Shown one piece after another: positions 9,137 to 17,384 of a stretch of DNA of 64,000 nucleotides. The DNA comes from Vibrio algicola (GTDB taxonomy: Bacteria > Pseudomonadota > Gammaproteobacteria > Enterobacterales > Vibrionaceae): positions 1,178,001 through 1,242,000 of the forward strand of contig NZ_CP045699.1 in NCBI RefSeq assembly GCF_009601765.2, written 5' to 3'. Position numbers and translations under genes: made by a program. Under the pieces are notes generated by a model. The model was given only the letters and a program-made list of their open reading frames with translations. It was not told where the DNA came from and did no database searches. Position 1 is the first letter of the stretch. The number at the start of each line of letters is the position of its first letter.

Positions 9137-9613
9137 ATGCCAGTGACAATCCGATCTGCAACCAATCAAGATCTTGAGTGTTTAAATGAGTTAATGTACC
9201 AATTGCATGACCATCATCATCAGGCTCAACCTGAATTGTTTAAAACCGCGCAAGACGTCGAACAAGAAAAAAGCATCGCGCGTTATATCGAGCACCCAGA
9301 ATGTTTGGTCTTCGTGGCAGAAAAGGATCAAAAAATCCTTGGTTTTATTACTGGCCACTTTTGCGAGCTAATCTCTTCAATCTGTAAGCCATTACCAATG
9401 GGGAGTATAGATGAATTTTTTATACTGCCAGAGCATAGAAATACAGGGGTCTCGGTTGCGCTATTTGAACGTATAGAATCGACGTTATTTGCTTATGGCG
9501 TGGTGCAATTGTTTGTCGAAGTTTGGGATTTTAACCAAGCGGGTAAAGCCTTTTATAACAAAATGGAATTTGAGTCTCACATCCATTATCTCCGAAAATC
9601 ATTGATTAAATAA
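9137..9613 (+). CDS. GNAT family N-acetyltransferase
   Basis: 158 residues, a single GNAT domain. Strand beta4 and the acetyl-CoA loop are seen as GSIDEFFILPEHRNTGVSVALF (residues ~95-116), in which R-x-T-G replaces the usual R-G-x-G. The C-terminal FVEVWDFNQAGKAFYNKMEF is the typical N-x2-A-x2-FY-x2-GF region. The N terminus (MPVTIRSATNQD) is a normal GNAT start. It lies two bases before the NUDIX-PAP2 gene, so the pair is probably co-transcribed. The substrate is unknown. Confidence 0.85.
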   Translation: MPVTIRSATNQDLECLNELMYQLHDHHHQAQPELFKTAQDVEQEKSIARYIEHPECLVFVAEKDQKILGFITGHFCELISSICKPLPMGSIDEFFILPEHRNTGVSVALFERIESTLFAYGVVQLFVEVWDFNQAGKAFYNKMEFESHIHYLRKSLIK

Positions 9614-9615
9614 GC

Positions 9616-11115
9616 ATGGTACCCAATCTGATGTCATTCACATGGAAACGTAAATTGAATCAAGCCATCATTGCGATGCTCGCTATGTTCACCTTAATTT
9701 TCTCAATTCAGAGCAGTGCACAAACAGTAAATCCAAACACGCCTCAATTAAAAGGGGCGTTGTGCTTTATTAAAGCCGACGAGCAAGTGGTGTTTGTACA
9801 AGAAATGCTCACCAATCGCTACTCTCTGCCAGGGGGAACGATTGAAGCAGGAGAAACACCCGCGGCGGCAGCTGAGCGAGAAACTTGGGAAGAAAGTGGT
9901 TTGGTGGTGCATGTGAAGAAACTGCTGACCCAAACCGATACCGCCTATATTTTTGAGTGTAGCGCCGATTCCGCGATTGTCGCTTTTCGTTTTCAAAATA
10001 AAGAAGGATTCCATAGTTTACCGGCTTGGTTTGCGCCGAGCTTTGGCTCTGAATCTCGCCGTGTTTATTTAGCCTCACCGAATTATATGTCGGCCAATCA
10101 ATATCGTTTTCCTGCCCAATGGAAACAGCAGGTTTCTGGCCATGATGTTGATAATCAACCGGTCCAATATATCAATGACGCAATTACGGCCGCGCCCGCA
10201 TTGCATCAAATAGAATTACCTTTTATCCAAATGGTGCAAAGCAGTGTTCGAGATTTAGATAACCCATTCAGTCAGGCATTTTCATGGGTAATGACGATGC
10301 TTGATACCATGTCAGGTTTCTTCTTTATTCTCTTTATGCTGCCGTTATTTAACTATTTGTTTGGCTCAAAGTTTACTACTCATTTGTGTTTAATTGTTGT
10401 GATTGCCGCTGTCTTGGTATTTTTTACTCAAATCGGATTGAAGTTGCCTCGACCAGATGCTTATTTACCTGATCTGCAAATGTCGGAAAAAGCCGGCTTT
10501 GGCACACCAAGTTTAAGCGCCACTTTGAGTGTGGTTTGGCTTAGCTATATATTTAATGGCTTGGTCGAGCAATATGAAGAGTTTGAATACCATAAAAACT
10601 TACCTTTATTGGTACTGCTGATATTGGCTCAAGGTTTTGCTAGTGTTTGGCTAGGGACGCATTTTTGGTCGGATGTGTTTTTTGGTTATGCCCTAGGTTT
10701 GCTTATTGCTTGGCATTATCTTCGCATCGAGCAGCAAAAAAACTTACACGCGCTAAATACTATGGCGAGCCCTGCTTTGTGGTGGATATTAACGATACTG
10801 CTAAACGGATTTGCTTTTTATAGCCATTCATTATTAATTGGCGAATTAGCGGCAATGACATTGGCCTTTGCTGTAATTTTAACGATTAAACCACGACGAT
10901 GGCATTTAGGAAAAGTGGGTACCATTAAGCGACAACTGCTACTGACTTGGATTGTGGCTATATTAGTAATGTTTGGATACCATAAACTGGCGGATATCTT
11001 CTCATACAGTGGGGTGCTCACTTACCTTATTCATTACTTAATGGTATTGATCTTAACCCTTAATGCGATGACTCTTGGGCGAGTTCAAGCCCATCAAAAC
11101 GCTTATCGCTATTAA
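9616..11115 (+). CDS. Bifunctional NUDIX hydrolase / PAP2-like membrane protein
   Basis: 499 residues in two parts. After a hydrophobic N-terminal signal or anchor (residues ~15-37, ending SSA) comes a NUDIX domain; the full box GGTIEAGETP...RETWEESGL (residues ~73-96) keeps the RE-x2-EE glutamates. From residue ~225 there are several membrane helices with a PAP2-like layout. The PAP2 motifs are degraded: KLPRP is present, but the usual PSGH reads PSLS, and the final motif reads GTHFWSD without its usual arginine. Phosphatase activity of this half is therefore doubtful. The NUDIX half would probably face the periplasm. It follows the GNAT gene by two bases and precedes queC. Confidence 0.85.
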   Translation: MVPNLMSFTWKRKLNQAIIAMLAMFTLIFSIQSSAQTVNPNTPQLKGALCFIKADEQVVFVQEMLTNRYSLPGGTIEAGETPAAAAERETWEESGLVVHVKKLLTQTDTAYIFECSADSAIVAFRFQNKEGFHSLPAWFAPSFGSESRRVYLASPNYMSANQYRFPAQWKQQVSGHDVDNQPVQYINDAITAAPALHQIELPFIQMVQSSVRDLDNPFSQAFSWVMTMLDTMSGFFFILFMLPLFNYLFGSKFTTHLCLIVVIAAVLVFFTQIGLKLPRPDAYLPDLQMSEKAGFGTPSLSATLSVVWLSYIFNGLVEQYEEFEYHKNLPLLVLLILAQGFASVWLGTHFWSDVFFGYALGLLIAWHYLRIEQQKNLHALNTMASPALWWILTILLNGFAFYSHSLLIGELAAMTLAFAVILTIKPRRWHLGKVGTIKRQLLLTWIVAILVMFGYHKLADIFSYSGVLTYLIHYLMVLILTLNAMTLGRVQAHQNAYRY

Positions 11116-11138
11116 ATAATTCTAATGGGATGTAAATT

Positions 11139-11828
11139 ATGAATAAAGCAGTTGTGGTTTTTAGTGGTGGTCAAGACTCGACTACTTGTCTGATCCAAGC
11201 ATTGAAACAGTACGATGAAGTTCATGCCATCACCTTTGATTATGGCCAACGCCATAAGTTAGAAATAGAAGTGGCGCAGCAACTGGCGATAAAATTAGGC
11301 GTTGATGCGCACAAAGTGATGGATGTGGGTTTACTCAATGAACTGGCGATCAGCTCGTTAACTCGTGATGATATTGAAGTATCACATGAACTACAAGATA
11401 ACGGTTTACCCAATTCTTTTGTACCTGGTCGAAATATTCTATTTTTAACCCTGGCAGGCATCTATGCTTACCAAGTTGGGGCCAAGGCGGTGATCACTGG
11501 GGTGTGCGAAACCGATTTTTCAGGATACCCTGATTGTCGTGATGAGTTTGTTAAATCGATTAATCAATCTTTGGTTCTCGGTATGGACCGACAATTTGAG
11601 ATAAAAACCCCATTAATGTGGTTAAATAAGGCGCAAACATGGGCTTTAGCCGATCAAAACGATGCGCTCGATTTGGTGAGAACACAAACGCTAACCTGTT
11701 ATAACGGTATTATTGGTGATGGTTGTGGCGACTGCCCAGCGTGCGATTTACGCAAATTAGGGCTAGATGAATATTTAGCTAATAAAAACACTGTCATGGC
11801 GCAATTGGCCGCAATGCAAAATAGGTAA
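11139..11828 (+). CDS. queC: 7-cyano-7-deazaguanine synthase QueC
   Basis: 229 residues, the standard length. The N-terminal ATP-pyrophosphatase P-loop [10 protein letters not shown] (residues ~8-17) and the C-terminal zinc-binding cysteines [16 protein letters not shown] are intact, as are FVPGRN and [11 protein letters not shown]. The enzyme converts 7-carboxy-7-deazaguanine to preQ0 with ATP and ammonia, a step in the synthesis of the tRNA base queuosine. It begins 23 bases after the NUDIX-PAP2 gene. No other queuosine gene is in the window. Confidence 0.97.
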   Translation: MNKAVVVFSGGQDSTTCLIQALKQYDEVHAITFDYGQRHKLEIEVAQQLAIKLGVDAHKVMDVGLLNELAISSLTRDDIEVSHELQDNGLPNSFVPGRNILFLTLAGIYAYQVGAKAVITGVCETDFSGYPDCRDEFVKSINQSLVLGMDRQFEIKTPLMWLNKAQTWALADQNDALDLVRTQTLTCYNGIIGDGCGDCPACDLRKLGLDEYLANKNTVMAQLAAMQNR

Positions 11829-11903
11829 TCTCCAAGCAGAAATTTGCAGGCTATTGCCTCGATCTCCAAAAAAATGATGAACTATTAACTTAAGGATAGA
11901 GTT

Positions 11904-12248
11904 ATGAATATAAAAAACATGTTGAAAGGGAGTTTGGTTTCTCTCGTCTTGTTGTTTCCTCTCTTGGCACAAGCTGAGAGCGTCTGGATTGATGTGCGCT
12001 CGCCTGCTGAGTATAAGGTTGACCATATACAAGGTGATGTATTTATTCCTCACACCCAAATACTCGACAAGGTCAGTAAGTTATACCCAGACCCTGAAAC
12101 AGAAATCCACTTGTATTGCCGCAGTGGGAATCGGGCTGGAATAGCCAAGTCTGTGCTAAATAAAGCTGGGTATAACAAGGTATTCAATGAAGGTAGTATT
12201 GAAGATGCTCGTAAAGCGAGAGGTCTGGAAACCAGTAAACCAGACTAG
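11904..12248 (+). CDS. Secreted single-domain rhodanese (PspE-like)
   Basis: 114 residues: a signal peptide (MLKGSLVSLVLLFPLLAQAES, cleavage likely after AQA) and one rhodanese domain with WIDVRSPAEY, the active-site loop LYCRSGNRAG (Cys ~76) and the C-terminal AGYNKVFNEG. It resembles the periplasmic thiosulfate sulfurtransferase PspE. Catalysis would transfer sulfane sulfur through the loop cysteine. It is followed by a strong terminator. Confidence 0.88.
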   Translation: MNIKNMLKGSLVSLVLLFPLLAQAESVWIDVRSPAEYKVDHIQGDVFIPHTQILDKVSKLYPDPETEIHLYCRSGNRAGIAKSVLNKAGYNKVFNEGSIEDARKARGLETSKPD

Positions 12249-12283
12249 TGTTAAGCTGGGGAAACTTATTGGTTTCTCGATAT

Positions 12284-12329
12284 AAAAAATAAACCCCGTA
12301 CAGTGGCAAGCACAGTCACGGGGTTTATT
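12284..12329. terminator. Bidirectional terminator
   Basis: AATAAACCCCGT pairs with ACGGGGTTTATT, with A-runs before and T's within the stem end. It lies between the rhodanese gene (plus) and the converging DUF2750 gene (minus). Confidence 0.8.
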
Positions 12330-12389
12330 GAATCAACCGCTGAGATAAAAAAACAGCAATATTACTTCATATTATTGAGCTATATGAGT

Positions 12390-12740
12390 TTATAGGTATT
12401 GCTTTGCCAATTCAGAAGGCTCAAGTTCTTTGCCTTCTAATTGAGCGTTCCAGTTGGTGCCAATCAAAACACCATCTTCTGCAAGGGTGATCAACCAGTC
12501 TTCAACAAAAATATCCAGTGGGATCTCTAGTACTTCAAAATCTGACCATTCTTCCACATTATGAGCTTGAGCATCTTCTTTAGTTGACCAAAATGGCATC
12601 ACTTCGCTTTCTTCAAATTCGGTTGAATCACACGCTAGCCAACCATCTTCATTTCTTAGGCCCCAAACCAATTTAGTGTCTTGAGTCTCTTGTACAAATA
12701 AGGCTAGATTTGCTTCGATATCGTTCGTTAGTTTTGACAT
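12390..12740 (-). CDS. DUF2750 domain protein
   Basis: 116 residues, acidic and soluble, spanning one DUF2750 domain (F-V-x-E-T then VWGL, PFWS, AQ-x8-W, and L-x-EDG near the end). The family is common in gammaproteobacteria and has no known function; no catalytic motif is visible. The gene stands alone between two minus-strand neighbours with its own upstream gap. Confidence 0.8.
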   Translation of the reverse strand: MSKLTNDIEANLALFVQETQDTKLVWGLRNEDGWLACDSTEFEESEVMPFWSTKEDAQAHNVEEWSDFEVLEIPLDIFVEDWLITLAEDGVLIGTNWNAQLEGKELEPSELAKQYL

Positions 12741-12843
12741 GGTTCACTCTCTAATGAATGTAGATATTGGTTTATAGCCACGTACTTATTTTCTTTCATT
12801 CTAAGCAAGTGGCAATTTGAATAAATAGGTTATCTGGTCGGGC

Positions 12844-14031
12844 TTAATTAACCTGACAAGCAAAACCTTTCAAGTAAAAACCTTCAGGATAGGCGCTATC
12901 GACCGGATGATCGGCCGCTTGGGCAAAACGTTCAATAAACTGAACTCGACGACCTGCATCAAGTGCGGCATCGGCGATGATTTTTTGGAATAAGTTGGTT
13001 TCCATTAAGCCTGAGCATGAATAGGTTAATAAAGTGCCACCAGGGTTTAAGATTTGCATCGCCAGCATATTGATGTCTTTGTAGCCGCGACATGCACCAT
13101 TTAACTGAGCTTTTGATTCGGCAAATTTAGGCGGATCCATGATCACTACATCAAATTTTGTGCCGTTTTCGCGATATTCGCGTAATAACTTAAACACATC
13201 CGCATTTAAAAACTCAGCTTTAGAAACATCAAAACCATTGAGTTCGGCATTTGCTTTGGCGTTATCCAGTGCCGGTTGAGAAACATCGGCATTAACCACA
13301 TGTGCCGCATTGCCTTTTAATGCGTATAAACCAAAACCGCCAGTGTATGAGAAACAGTTTAATACTGATTTACCTTCAACGTATTTCATCGCTTGTTGAC
13401 GGCTGTCTCGTTGATCAAGATAGAAACCGGTTTTATGACCTTTGACAATATCAACTTGGATCTTCACGCCGTTTTCTTCAATCACCAGTGAACTTGGCGG
13501 CATCTCACCGTGGATAATACCTTGACGTTCTTTTAGACCTTCTTTCTTACGTACAGAAACATCAGAACGCTCATAAATACTGCAAGTTGGAAAGACTTGC
13601 TTAATAGCATCAATCAACAATTCACGTTTGGCTTCAGCGCCAGCGCTTAATAACTGACAAACTAAAAAGTCTTGGTAGCGGTCAATAGTAATACCAGGTA
13701 AGCCGTCAGATTCGCCGGCGATTAAACGGTAACCGGTTAAGCCACCACGAGCAATAATTGGCTCACGCATTGCTTGCGCATCTTGTAGACGTTTAACAAA
13801 AAACTCGGTATCAATGTCTTCTTTTTCAAAAGACCAAACTCGGGCGCGAATTTGAGATTGTGGAGAAAAGGCCGCCTTTGCTAACCATTGACCATTGTTC
13901 GAGAATACATCCACAGTATCGCCAAGTTCGGGCTTGCCTTCCACTTTTTGAATGCCACGTGAGAAGATCCAAGGATGGCGACGAAGAAGGGCTTTTTCGC
14001 GGCCTTTAACAAGGTAAATAGCTGGAGTCAT
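12844..14031 (-). CDS. rlmI: 23S rRNA (cytosine1962-C5)-methyltransferase RlmI
   Basis: 395 residues, matching E. coli RlmI (YccW) in length. An N-terminal PUA domain ([22 protein letters not shown]) binds RNA, and the C-terminal Rossmann methyltransferase shows [16 protein letters not shown] (SAM site), the VIMDPPKF catalytic motif and LLTYSCSG with the catalytic cysteine. It methylates C1962 of 23S rRNA. It is divergent from acyP, as in E. coli, where yccW and yccX are also neighbours. Confidence 0.96.
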   Translation of the reverse strand: MTPAIYLVKGREKALLRRHPWIFSRGIQKVEGKPELGDTVDVFSNNGQWLAKAAFSPQSQIRARVWSFEKEDIDTEFFVKRLQDAQAMREPIIARGGLTGYRLIAGESDGLPGITIDRYQDFLVCQLLSAGAEAKRELLIDAIKQVFPTCSIYERSDVSVRKKEGLKERQGIIHGEMPPSSLVIEENGVKIQVDIVKGHKTGFYLDQRDSRQQAMKYVEGKSVLNCFSYTGGFGLYALKGNAAHVVNADVSQPALDNAKANAELNGFDVSKAEFLNADVFKLLREYRENGTKFDVVIMDPPKFAESKAQLNGACRGYKDINMLAMQILNPGGTLLTYSCSGLMETNLFQKIIADAALDAGRRVQFIERFAQAADHPVDSAYPEGFYLKGFACQVN

Positions 14032-14193
14032 AATGATTGAATTGCCTAAATAGAAAGGAAAGGGAGTATTTTCAGTTAATGTGCCAAGGAAAGCAAATTT
14101 AACCGTAATTATTGCTAATATTTTAATGATAAAGTGGTAACAATGACTTTAAAAAATAGCAATAGCAGCATAATTATAGTCAAAGGAGCATAT

Positions 14194-14466
14194 ATGGCAT
14201 TTTGTAATCGATTATTTTTTGTATCGGGTTCAGTTCAAGGGGTCGGGTTTCGTTATCAAACCGCGCACCAAGGTTTATCGTTGGGATTAACAGGGTACGC
14301 CAAAAACTTAAACAATGGCGATGTAGAAGTCTTAGTATGCGGTGATGCCAATAAGGTAGATGAATTTGTTGCTTGGCTTAAAAAAGGGCCTCGCAGCGCG
14401 TTTGTCGCCAAGTTAGTTGAGCAGCCAACCGACAAGCAAGTCACCCGAGATTTTAGTATTCTCTAG
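14194..14466 (+). CDS. acyP: Acylphosphatase
   Basis: 90 residues from the ATG at 14194, preceded by a good AAAGGAG site; an in-frame upstream ATG at 14134 would add 20 residues unlike the family. The acylphosphatase signature VSGSVQGVGFRYQT gives the catalytic arginine, and the catalytic asparagine is in GYAKNLNNGDVEV. It hydrolyses acyl phosphates. The neighbour arrangement rlmI-acyP-tusE-yccA is the E. coli order. Confidence 0.93.
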   Translation: MAFCNRLFFVSGSVQGVGFRYQTAHQGLSLGLTGYAKNLNNGDVEVLVCGDANKVDEFVAWLKKGPRSAFVAKLVEQPTDKQVTRDFSIL

Positions 14467-14490
14467 TGGCTGAGGATCTAAGGAATGGCT

Positions 14491-14820
14491 TTATAAACAT
14501 TTAGCCGGTTTAGGTAGGCCTGCGAGCTTAGTGGCTTGTTTCGCTGGGCCCTTTTTAAACAACTTAAATAAATATTTGCTGCTGCCTTTTTCTGGGCCGT
14601 GGGCTTTTGCCATTGCTTTTACCAGCATGCGTACCGCCGGAGAAGTATTAAATTCAAGATAGAAATCGCGCACAAACAAAATCACTTCCCAATGAGCTTC
14701 GCTGAGTTCGATATTTTCCGATTGAGCTAAAATTGGCACCAGTTCTGGCGTCCATTGTGTATGGTCAAGTAAATAGCCTTGCGCATCGGCGGCAATGTTT
14801 TGATTGTTAAGTTGATACAT
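14491..14820 (-). CDS. tusE: Sulfur relay protein TusE
   Basis: 109 residues, a DsrC/TusE-family protein. It has [16 protein letters not shown] and ends in the family's conserved C-terminal arm, with the penultimate cysteine in KPAKCL as the persulfide carrier. TusE receives sulfur from TusBCD and passes it to MnmA for 2-thiolation of tRNA wobble uridine. It converges on acyP; a MITE lies upstream of its start. Confidence 0.94.
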   Translation of the reverse strand: MYQLNNQNIAADAQGYLLDHTQWTPELVPILAQSENIELSEAHWEVILFVRDFYLEFNTSPAVRMLVKAMAKAHGPEKGSSKYLFKLFKKGPAKQATKLAGLPKPAKCL

Positions 14821-14910
14821 GAAGCACCTAGAAAATGTTGAGACGATAGACGTGATGCAGAATATCTGAATTTGTCGCTTGCGCCAAGCTATCGCCAGAA
14901 AAATACCTTA

Positions 14911-15172
14911 GGGGCTGTTGATCTTTCGTGGTTGTTTTTGCTGCGAATTGTTGGGTTTTTATACAAGGAAGAGGCTTTGTGGTGTAGCTGGCTACACGAA
15001 AAGCCGATGACGAAGTAGAAAAGACCAACAAACGCAGCCCGAAGGGTTCGGCTAAAAGCCTTTTACTCTTCGTTAGGTCTCATTTACTTAGAATACTAGG
15101 CTTCAATCGACTTGCCTAGATTAAAAGGCTTTTATCTCGAACAAAATTTAATCACGAAAGATCAACAGCCCC
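14911..15172. mobile_element. MITE, copy 1 (262 bp)
   Basis: The element has perfect 20-bp terminal inverted repeats (GGGGCTGTTGATCTTTCGTG at the left end and its complement at the right) and is flanked by TA on both sides, as for elements mobilised by Tc1/mariner-IS630-type transposases. It encodes nothing convincing; internally GTGTAGC-TG-GCTACAC forms a hairpin. A second copy at 25908-26168 differs at about eight positions by eye. It sits between the tusE and yccA genes. The TA duplication suggests, but does not prove, the transposase family. Confidence 0.88.
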
Positions 15173-15190
15173 TAGCCATATAAAAATAAA

Positions 15191-15223
15191 AAGAAGCCCG
15201 CCAATATTATTGGCGGGCTTCTT
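15191..15223 (-). terminator. Terminator of the yccA gene
   Basis: AAGAAGCCCGCCAATA pairs with its complement around a 1-3 base loop, and on the minus strand the stem is followed by TTTTTATTTTTA. A textbook intrinsic terminator. Confidence 0.9.
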
Positions 15224-15258
15224 GATACTGCTTGATTAACGTTATCAACGCGAACAGA

Positions 15259-15921
15259 TTAATCTCGGCTAGTGACACCTAAGATGCTTAGTAAGCTAAT
15301 GAAGATGTTATAAATTGAAACATACAATGTAATAGTGGCTGAAATGTAGTTAGTTTCACCACCACGGATAATATTTTGTGTGGTTAACAAAATTGCACCG
15401 GTTGAGAACAAAATAAACATACCACTTAATGCAAGGTGGAACATTGGGATATGGATGAAGAAACTGGCCACCATACCCACCACAATCACAATAAAGCCAG
15501 CCATCATTACGCCGTTTAATACCGAAAGATCGCGTTTAGTGGTTAATGCATAAGCCGATGCAGCAAGGAAAGCGAGAGCGGTTCCGCCTAAAGATGTGAC
15601 GATGATATCGCCCATACCTTGTGCGACGTACATATTCAAAATTGGACCTAAGGTATAACCTAAGAAACCGGTAAATAAGAACGCAAAAACCAAACCTAGA
15701 CTGGTTTCGCGATTCTTCTCGGTTAAGAACAGTAAACCATAGAAACCAACCAGCATGATAATAATACCCGGACGAGGTAAGTCTAACGCCATTGAAAAGC
15801 CAGCAACAACCGCTGACCAAAGTAATGTCATCGATAATAAGAAGTAAGTATTGCGTAATACTTTATTGCTTTGTAATACGCTTTCGTTAATCGCTGTGCG
15901 TGATGTTAGTGGACTGTTCAT
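15259..15921 (-). CDS. yccA: Bax inhibitor-1/YccA family membrane protein
   Basis: 220 residues from the ATG at 15921, chosen because AAGGAA precedes it at good spacing and because E. coli YccA also begins shortly before KVLRNTYFLLS; an upstream in-frame start at 15957 is unlikely. Seven membrane helices are apparent. YccA is a substrate and modulator of the FtsH protease, protecting the SecY translocon from degradation when jammed. It is a single gene with its own terminator. Confidence 0.9.
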   Translation of the reverse strand: MNSPLTSRTAINESVLQSNKVLRNTYFLLSMTLLWSAVVAGFSMALDLPRPGIIIMLVGFYGLLFLTEKNRETSLGLVFAFLFTGFLGYTLGPILNMYVAQGMGDIIVTSLGGTALAFLAASAYALTTKRDLSVLNGVMMAGFIVIVVGMVASFFIHIPMFHLALSGMFILFSTGAILLTTQNIIRGGETNYISATITLYVSIYNIFISLLSILGVTSRD

Positions 15922-16169
15922 AGTTTTCCTTAGTAATAACACTTTTGTTAAGCTCAATTCGTTTAGTTATCTAACGATGCAGGGCTTATATCTTTGTTAG
16001 TCCATAGATGAGGTCGTTAGTTCACTTTTTCAAGCGTCAACCTTTGTTCTATTGCTATCGACTGAGTATAAACAGTTTACTAGTATTACAGCCAGAGGCT
16101 AAAGAATAACTTGTAACAGCTTATGTTTACTAAATTCAACTTCTTGGCCTATTAAAAACCTTGAAATTA

Positions 16170-17048
16170 TTAATTTTGCAGAGTGACCCATTCTAAGCTG
16201 ATACTGGTATCCATCGATTGCAAGAATGGCAACATATTCTCGAGGGCATCCAATTGTTTAGGGGAGTCACAATATTCACGTAGGACTCGATTTATTTGTT
16301 TTTCATCATCGTAGGCTGACGTAATTTCTTGAACTTGAGAGTAGGGAACTCGGGCAAATAAATGCGCGGATTCGATATCTGCGAGCCATTTTAAATTGGT
16401 CAGTTTATTTTCATGGTCGATATCAAAGGAAAGGTATTGTCTTTCTTCCCCCACTTCTCGTGAAACTGAGTAGCAAAGGTGGCTTTCTTTACGAAGTGAT
16501 AATTCAGCACAAGCCGCGTTCAACCATGATTTAGCATTGAACCTTGCCGCCGCTTTAGCTTGAGTAAATAGGGGTAAACCAAATAGATCAATAGCATATC
16601 GACCTTTGGATTCATTTGGTAAAGCACTCAAAGCAGAAGCCCAAAAAAGCGCTTGGTAATGAGGGGTTCGGACATCCACATTAAGATATTCAAGCAACAT
16701 AGATTCATCCATCGCCTCGGGAATGGATTGTAAAATAGCAATGAGATTATCGCTAAATGTAAAATCTTGCGACGAATAAAGAACGTCGTGGTTGGTTGTG
16801 TGTCGGGCTTCTTTGCTATTGACGATCGCAAAACAATGTTGATGGAGAGCTTTTGGCAGTAATAACGTAAGCTTATCGTCTAATCCTGCATAGAGTTCTT
16901 GAGGTTCGCTTGGTATTTCACAGGTCACTTTGAAAAAACCCGTCTCTTTATCGTAGCTCTTACTTGATAGCAAATACTGGATAAAAGCATCGTGCTTTAT
17001 CGTGGCAACATTAAAGATTAACGTAATGCGTTTGGTGGTTAATTTCAT
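16170..17048 (-). CDS. Conserved-looking hypothetical protein, 292 residues
   Basis: I do not recognise this protein. It is soluble by composition, without signal peptide, membrane segment or obvious nucleotide-binding motif. The N-terminal half has a strand-like start (KLTTKRITLIFNVAT) and the middle is helix-rich (residues ~115-190). The end contains MLPFLQSMDTSISLEWVTLQN. Codon use and base composition look like the neighbours, so it seems a genuine gene and not recent foreign DNA. An AGG ribosome site lies about 11 bases before the ATG. It is isolated, with more than 200 bases free on both sides. Confidence 0.65.
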   Translation of the reverse strand: MKLTTKRITLIFNVATIKHDAFIQYLLSSKSYDKETGFFKVTCEIPSEPQELYAGLDDKLTLLLPKALHQHCFAIVNSKEARHTTNHDVLYSSQDFTFSDNLIAILQSIPEAMDESMLLEYLNVDVRTPHYQALFWASALSALPNESKGRYAIDLFGLPLFTQAKAAARFNAKSWLNAACAELSLRKESHLCYSVSREVGEERQYLSFDIDHENKLTNLKWLADIESAHLFARVPYSQVQEITSAYDDEKQINRVLREYCDSPKQLDALENMLPFLQSMDTSISLEWVTLQN

Positions 17049-17384
17049 TTTACTACGGACCTATCTTTATAAACGTTTAGTGATTTCATTTTAAATTTTC
17101 TAAATAAAACAAACTACTAGGCAAGGTGCTTAAGCTCAATTTTTGAGACAGATATTGTATTGTTGCATTGGTCAGTTACATTTTGTTTTATTTTATCTCG
17201 GTTAATAAGACGTTAATAATTGTCAATATTTATCAGATTGCACATTTAATTCTCGATGCAGACTAACCATTCATTGATGATCTGAGGTTGCTCGCAAATA
17301 ACATGTAAACAACAACTTAACACTATTAGCCGCGAATAATTGCCACTACTCTAGAGATGAATAGATAACATAAGGAATGAATCT
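17049..17384. other. Intergenic region before the chitinase gene
   Basis: An AT-rich divergent region of 336 bases that must contain promoters for both flanking genes. I see an AAGGA ribosome site just before the chitinase ATG but no operator that I can support. Confidence 0.4.

Noticed and set aside
14828..15031. 67-codon open frame inside MITE copy 1
   Set aside because: It spans the element's end and has no family resemblance; the element is non-coding and the same stretch of copy 2 does not keep a matching gene.
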